Shown here piece after piece: positions 60,850 through 64,000 of a DNA stretch of 64,000 nucleotides. The notes below the pieces were generated by a model that did not search any database, was not told the DNA's origin, and saw nothing but the letters and a program-made list of their open reading frames with translations. The stretch's first letter is position 1; each line of letters starts with the position of its first letter. The position numbers were made by a program, and so were the translations under genes. Source of the DNA: Chloroflexota bacterium (lineage in GTDB: Bacteria; Chloroflexota; UBA6077; FW602-bin22; JACPRP01); contig JAMCWX010000010.1 in NCBI GenBank assembly GCA_023480885.1, positions 43,715-107,714 of the forward strand, written 5' to 3'.

Positions 60850-62175
60850 GTGCGGCACCCCATCAACAAGCCGAGGACAGGCATGACGCTCAAGGAACAA
60901 ATCCCAGCGGGTGCCAAAAAGATCGCGGGGCTGCGACCGACGAGGCACCGAATCCTGGTCTATCTGACCATAATGGGCCCTGGCCTCATCGCCGCCAACG
61001 CGGGCAACGACGCTGGTGGCATTGCCACTTACTCCTCTGCGGGCGCTTCCTACGGCTACAGCTTGCTCTGGATGCTGGTGCTCATAACCTTCAGCTTGAT
61101 CGTGGTCCAGGAGATGTGCGCCCGCATGGGCGCCGCCACAGGGCAGGGCCTCTCCGACTTGATCAGGGAGAACTTTGGCATTCGCTGGACGGTGCTCGTC
61201 ATGCTCTGCCTGTTCATAGCCAACACTGGCACTATCGCCTCGGAGTTCGTGGGCATCGCCGCCAGCCTCGAATTGTTCGGCATCAGCAAGTACCTTTCAG
61301 TGCCTATCGTTGCCCTGATCCTCTGGTCGCTCATCGTGCAGGGCTCGTACAAGCTCGTGGAGCGCATTTTTCTGGCCATGAGCCTGGTCTTTCTTGGCTA
61401 CATCGGCTCCGCCTTCCTGGCGGGTCCGAACTGGGGCGAGGCATTACGCCAGACGGTGGTCCCTTCCTTCAGCTTCGATAGCGGCTATCTGACGATGTTC
61501 ATCGCCACTGTTGGCACGACGATCACCCCATACATGCAGCTTTACATCCAGTCTTCGGTAGCGGAGAAGGGCGTGACCATGCGGGATTACCCTTACGAGC
61601 GGGCGGACGTGATAATGGGGAGCATCTTCTCGAATACGATCGCCTTCTTCATTGTCGTGTGTACGGCCGCCACGCTATTCGTGGCAGGAATACACGTCAA
61701 CACGGCGGCGGACGCGGCCAAGGGCCTGGAGCCGCTGGCAGGTCCGTATGCCGAGACGTTGTTTGCCATTGGCCTGTTTGGCGCGTCGATGCTAGCGGCG
61801 GGAGTGCTGCCGCTCGCCACCGCATATTCCCTCACGGAGGCGCTCGGCTTCGAAAAGGGGGTTTCGCGCAGCTTCGAGGAGGCCCCGGTGTTTATGAGCA
61901 TCTTCACTGCCCTGATCATCTTCGGGGCCGCGGTGAGCCTCATTCCTGGATTGCCGCTGATCCAGGCGCTCATCGTCGTTCAAGTGCTTAATGGCGTGCT
62001 CCTGCCAGTCATCCTCGTGTCGATTCTCAAGATCGTGAACAACCAGGAAGTGATGGGGGAGCACGTCAATGGGCCGTTGCAGAACGTCATCGCCTGGGCC
62101 ACCACGATAGCGGTGAGCGGGTTGTCGATATTGCTGGTGGTGAGCAACTTTGCGCCCGGGCTAATGGGGACGTGA
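60850..62175 (+). CDS. NRAMP-related divalent metal transporter, atypical metal site
   Basis: Polytopic membrane protein of 441 residues with 11 or so helices, of the NRAMP (SLC11) family. In typical members helix 1 has DPGN and helix 6 has MPH, which ligate Mn2+/Fe2+. Here helix 1 reads GPGLIAANAGNDAGG and helix 6 TVGTTITPYMQLYIQSS, so the soft methionine ligand is absent. Such loss is described in the NRAMP-related magnesium transporters. With the MgtE_N/CBS gene just upstream, a magnesium role is the better guess than manganese. GTG 60850 is used, with AGAAAGG upstream; ATG 60883 is an alternative. Confidence 0.85.
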   Translation: MRHPINKPRTGMTLKEQIPAGAKKIAGLRPTRHRILVYLTIMGPGLIAANAGNDAGGIATYSSAGASYGYSLLWMLVLITFSLIVVQEMCARMGAATGQGLSDLIRENFGIRWTVLVMLCLFIANTGTIASEFVGIAASLELFGISKYLSVPIVALILWSLIVQGSYKLVERIFLAMSLVFLGYIGSAFLAGPNWGEALRQTVVPSFSFDSGYLTMFIATVGTTITPYMQLYIQSSVAEKGVTMRDYPYERADVIMGSIFSNTIAFFIVVCTAATLFVAGIHVNTAADAAKGLEPLAGPYAETLFAIGLFGASMLAAGVLPLATAYSLTEALGFEKGVSRSFEEAPVFMSIFTALIIFGAAVSLIPGLPLIQALIVVQVLNGVLLPVILVSILKIVNNQEVMGEHVNGPLQNVIAWATTIAVSGLSILLVVSNFAPGLMGT

Positions 62176-62200
62176 GGCTGGGGCCAGGGAGCGGGGTCCT

Positions 62201-62221
62201 GGGCGAACCGCGTGTTCGCCC
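62201..62221. terminator. Hairpin between NRAMP-like and MFS genes
   Basis: GGGCGAAC-CGCGT-GTTCGCCC is a perfect 8-bp stem with a 5-nt loop, lying between two convergent genes. It is followed by TCTTGG, only a poor T-tract. It may be a terminator or a dispersed palindrome. Confidence 0.45.
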
Positions 62222-62295
62222 TCTTGGGTAACCCTGAGGGCCACGGCCGCCGGGGCATCCGCCATTCGCGAACGTCCCAGCGGCCGCGCGATTAG

Positions 62296-63639
62296 CTACT
62301 GAGCGATTTGTTCCAGCGTTTTCCCCTTCGTCTCCTCACCAAGCAAAGCTACGTCGGCCGCGATGATCAGCAGGAACACCGCGAACATGCTGAAGACGAG
62401 GCTTGTCGTGCCTCCGAACGACGGGGCGAGCAGGAAGCCGACCACCAAAGGGCCAATGATGCCGCCGATTCGGCCGAAGGCAGCGGAAAACCCCACTCCA
62501 GTACCCCTTACGCGCGTGGGATATAGTTCTGGAGTGTACGTGTAAATCACTCCCCACGCGCCGAGGTTAAAGAACGACATCAGAGATCCGCAGATCAGCA
62601 ACTGCTCTACAGAGCTACTTTGCCCATACAAGTAGGCCGAAATGGCGCAAAGGAATAGATAGCTGGCCAGCGTTGCCTTTCGACCAATCTTCTCGACCAG
62701 ATACGCAGCGCTGAAGTAGCCGGGAATCTGCGCCAGCGTAATGATGAGGGTGAATTCGAACGACCTGATCAGGCTGAAGTTTTTGGCCAACAAGGTAGGC
62801 AGCCACGTGAAAATACCGTAGTAGGAGTAGACCATTCCAAACCACAGGATCCAGAGCATAACGGTGCGGCGGAGCAAGTTTCCTTTCCACAATTCCCCGA
62901 ACCCAGTCGGAGCTGCAGCAACTTCCAAAGCCTTGCCACCATCAGTTGCCCACGGCGCCAACGCGGCGCCCGATCCGCCTTCAGCTTGACGGATCACCTC
63001 TGCCGCCTCCTTATGCCTTCCTTTGCTTATCAGGAAGCGTGGCGACTCCGGCACTGCCCGTCTGAGAATGAAAACGTAGAGGGCGGGAATCGTGCCGATG
63101 AGGAAAGCAATGCGCCACCCCCCAGCTTGTGGTATCACCAGGTATCCCACAAGCGCTGCGAGAACCCATCCGTAGGCCCAGAAGCTCTCCAGCAAGACCA
63201 GCATCCGTCCCCTGTCCTTAGCAGGCGCGAACTCGCTGATCATAGTGCTGGCAACAGGCAACTCTCCGCCAAGACCAAAGCCCACGATGAACCTCAGCCC
63301 CAGCAGCATCAGGAAACCACTCGCGAGCGCGGACAGGCCCGTGGCAACACTGTAGATCAACAGGGTCAACTGGAACGCCAGCTTGCGCCCGTAGCGATCC
63401 GCAATAGTCCCCGACAACGCCGCCCCCAGGAACATACCAAGGAGTCCTATGCTAATCAGATTGCCGGTATCGATCGACGAGAGCTTCCACTCCTTGGCCA
63501 AAGCGGCGACGACGAAGGAGATTATGCCGACGTCCATCGCATCGAACATCCATCCCAACCCACTGACGATCAAGAGCTTCCAGTGAAACGAATTGGTCGA
63601 TAGCTTATCCAGTCTTAAGGTGATGTCCTCAGTGCTCAA
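62296..63639 (-). CDS. MFS transporter (sugar/aromatic acid:H+ symporter type)
   Basis: Secondary transporter, 447 residues with 12 membrane helices. Helix 1-2 has GWMFDAMDVGIISFV, the loop 2-3 motif is GTIADRYGRK and the 8-9 loop has EKIGRKATL, with PESPRFLISKGRHKEA after helix 6, typical of the sugar/aromatic acid symporter families (MhpT/NiaP/YceI-like). TTG 63639 is selected because AAAGGAGGTG lies 4-6 bp upstream; the frame continues to 63702 with no better signal. The next gene upstream on the same strand encodes a molybdenum hydroxylase, which suggests import of an aromatic or purine-type substrate for it. Confidence 0.9.
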   Translation of the reverse strand: MSTEDITLRLDKLSTNSFHWKLLIVSGLGWMFDAMDVGIISFVVAALAKEWKLSSIDTGNLISIGLLGMFLGAALSGTIADRYGRKLAFQLTLLIYSVATGLSALASGFLMLLGLRFIVGFGLGGELPVASTMISEFAPAKDRGRMLVLLESFWAYGWVLAALVGYLVIPQAGGWRIAFLIGTIPALYVFILRRAVPESPRFLISKGRHKEAAEVIRQAEGGSGAALAPWATDGGKALEVAAAPTGFGELWKGNLLRRTVMLWILWFGMVYSYYGIFTWLPTLLAKNFSLIRSFEFTLIITLAQIPGYFSAAYLVEKIGRKATLASYLFLCAISAYLYGQSSSVEQLLICGSLMSFFNLGAWGVIYTYTPELYPTRVRGTGVGFSAAFGRIGGIIGPLVVGFLLAPSFGGTTSLVFSMFAVFLLIIAADVALLGEETKGKTLEQIAQ

Positions 63640-63725
63640 CGTGCACCTCCTTTTTTCGTTTCCGTTCCTCAAGGTCGCGTAGTCAAGATCATATGATACC
63701 ACACATCAGAGATCCCTTTACGTTC

Positions 63726-64000
63726 TCACCTCCCTCCTCGACGTGAAAGGGCCTTTAGCACTTTCTCCGGCGTAATTGGGAGATCGGTGATCTGTACTCC
63801 GATGGCGTCGGCAACTGCGTTGGCGATGGCCGCCGCCGTCGGAATCAAGGCAGGCTCGCCGATCCCCTTTGCACCAAAAGGCCCACTTGGCTCAGGCGCC
63901 TCGACGATAGTAGTGGCAATGTCCGGAACGTCAGCAATTGTGGGCAGAAGATAGGTGGTGCAGGAATCTGTTAGCGTGGCGCCACCGGTAAGAACGACTA
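63726..64000 (-). CDS. Molybdenum hydroxylase (xanthine dehydrogenase/CoxL-type) large subunit, 3' end
   Basis: The last 91 codons of a long gene entering from beyond base 64000. The protein end shows TDSCTTYLLPTIADVPDI, then GPFGAKGIGEPALIPT, which is the conserved C-terminal Mo-pterin site of the xanthine dehydrogenase family (the Glu in GIGEP is the catalytic base), and DLPITPEKVLKAL. It ends at TGA 63728-63726. About 85 bp separate it from the MFS gene start, so the two are probably co-transcribed. Substrate cannot be told from this end. Confidence 0.88.
   Translation of the reverse strand, partial: VVLTGGATLTDSCTTYLLPTIADVPDIATTIVEAPEPSGPFGAKGIGEPALIPTAAAIANAVADAIGVQITDLPITPEKVLKALSRRGGR

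Overview
The window reads as a contiguous stretch of chromosome from a free-living bacterium, most likely a member of the Chloroflexota (inference). Reasons: exported or anchored proteins carry long Pro/Thr/Ser-rich linkers of the 'TPTPTP' kind (36315-36737, 49471-50760), there is a complete bacterial V/A-type ATPase operon, aroK and aroB are fused, and GTG/TTG starts are frequent in moderately GC-rich DNA. No rRNA, tRNA, CRISPR array, transposase or phage gene was seen.

Layout. 1-9.2 kb is a phosphate and signalling block: the 3' part of a HAMP-GAF-GGDEF-HD-GYP c-di-GMP protein, pstS, an orphan phnH with a metallophosphoesterase, divergent phoU, and pstCAB. Two arrays of roughly 11-bp TTAACA-like repeats with the same spacing to their -10 boxes (3921-3995 and 6379-6453) mark a Pho regulon. 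9.2-19.3 kb (minus strand) holds a truncated CPA2 antiporter and the V/A-ATPase operon H-C-I-K-F-E-A-B-D, ending in an overlapping uspA. 19.5-24.5 kb has lgt, an ACMSD-like amidohydrolase and an ssuBCA-type ABC importer. 24.6-36.3 kb carries two divergent branched-chain/aliphatic-amide-type ABC importers, one in an operon with an acyl-CoA ligase. 37.1-39.3 kb has norC (diheme, fused) and norB of a cytochrome-c nitric oxide reductase, closed by a very strong terminator.

39.4-49.5 kb contains shikimate genes (aroA, aroC, and an aroK-aroB fusion), an LCP cell-wall ligase, lipoate ligase, a class B PBP, and a GDT1-family manganese exporter gene preceded by a yybP-ykoY riboswitch. 49.5-57 kb has an anchored glycoside-hydrolase-like protein, a membrane histidine kinase with a CxxCH haem-c motif, an RHS remnant, a membrane cytochrome c, a GT4 glycosyltransferase, and a Usp-Usp-GpgS fusion. 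57.2-64 kb has parAB, a cold-shock protein, a PRC/MgtE_N/CBS regulator next to an NRAMP-like transporter, an MFS transporter, and the 3' end of a molybdenum hydroxylase large subunit.

Points deserving most attention: the shared Pho-box geometry controlling an orphan phnH; an imperfect inverted-repeat element (CACGGAGR units) sitting in frame inside aroB and again forming the C-terminus of the GpgS fusion; the Usp-Usp-GpgS architecture; the CxxCH histidine kinase; and the Mn2+ riboswitch. All functional statements come from reading motifs; no database search was run.
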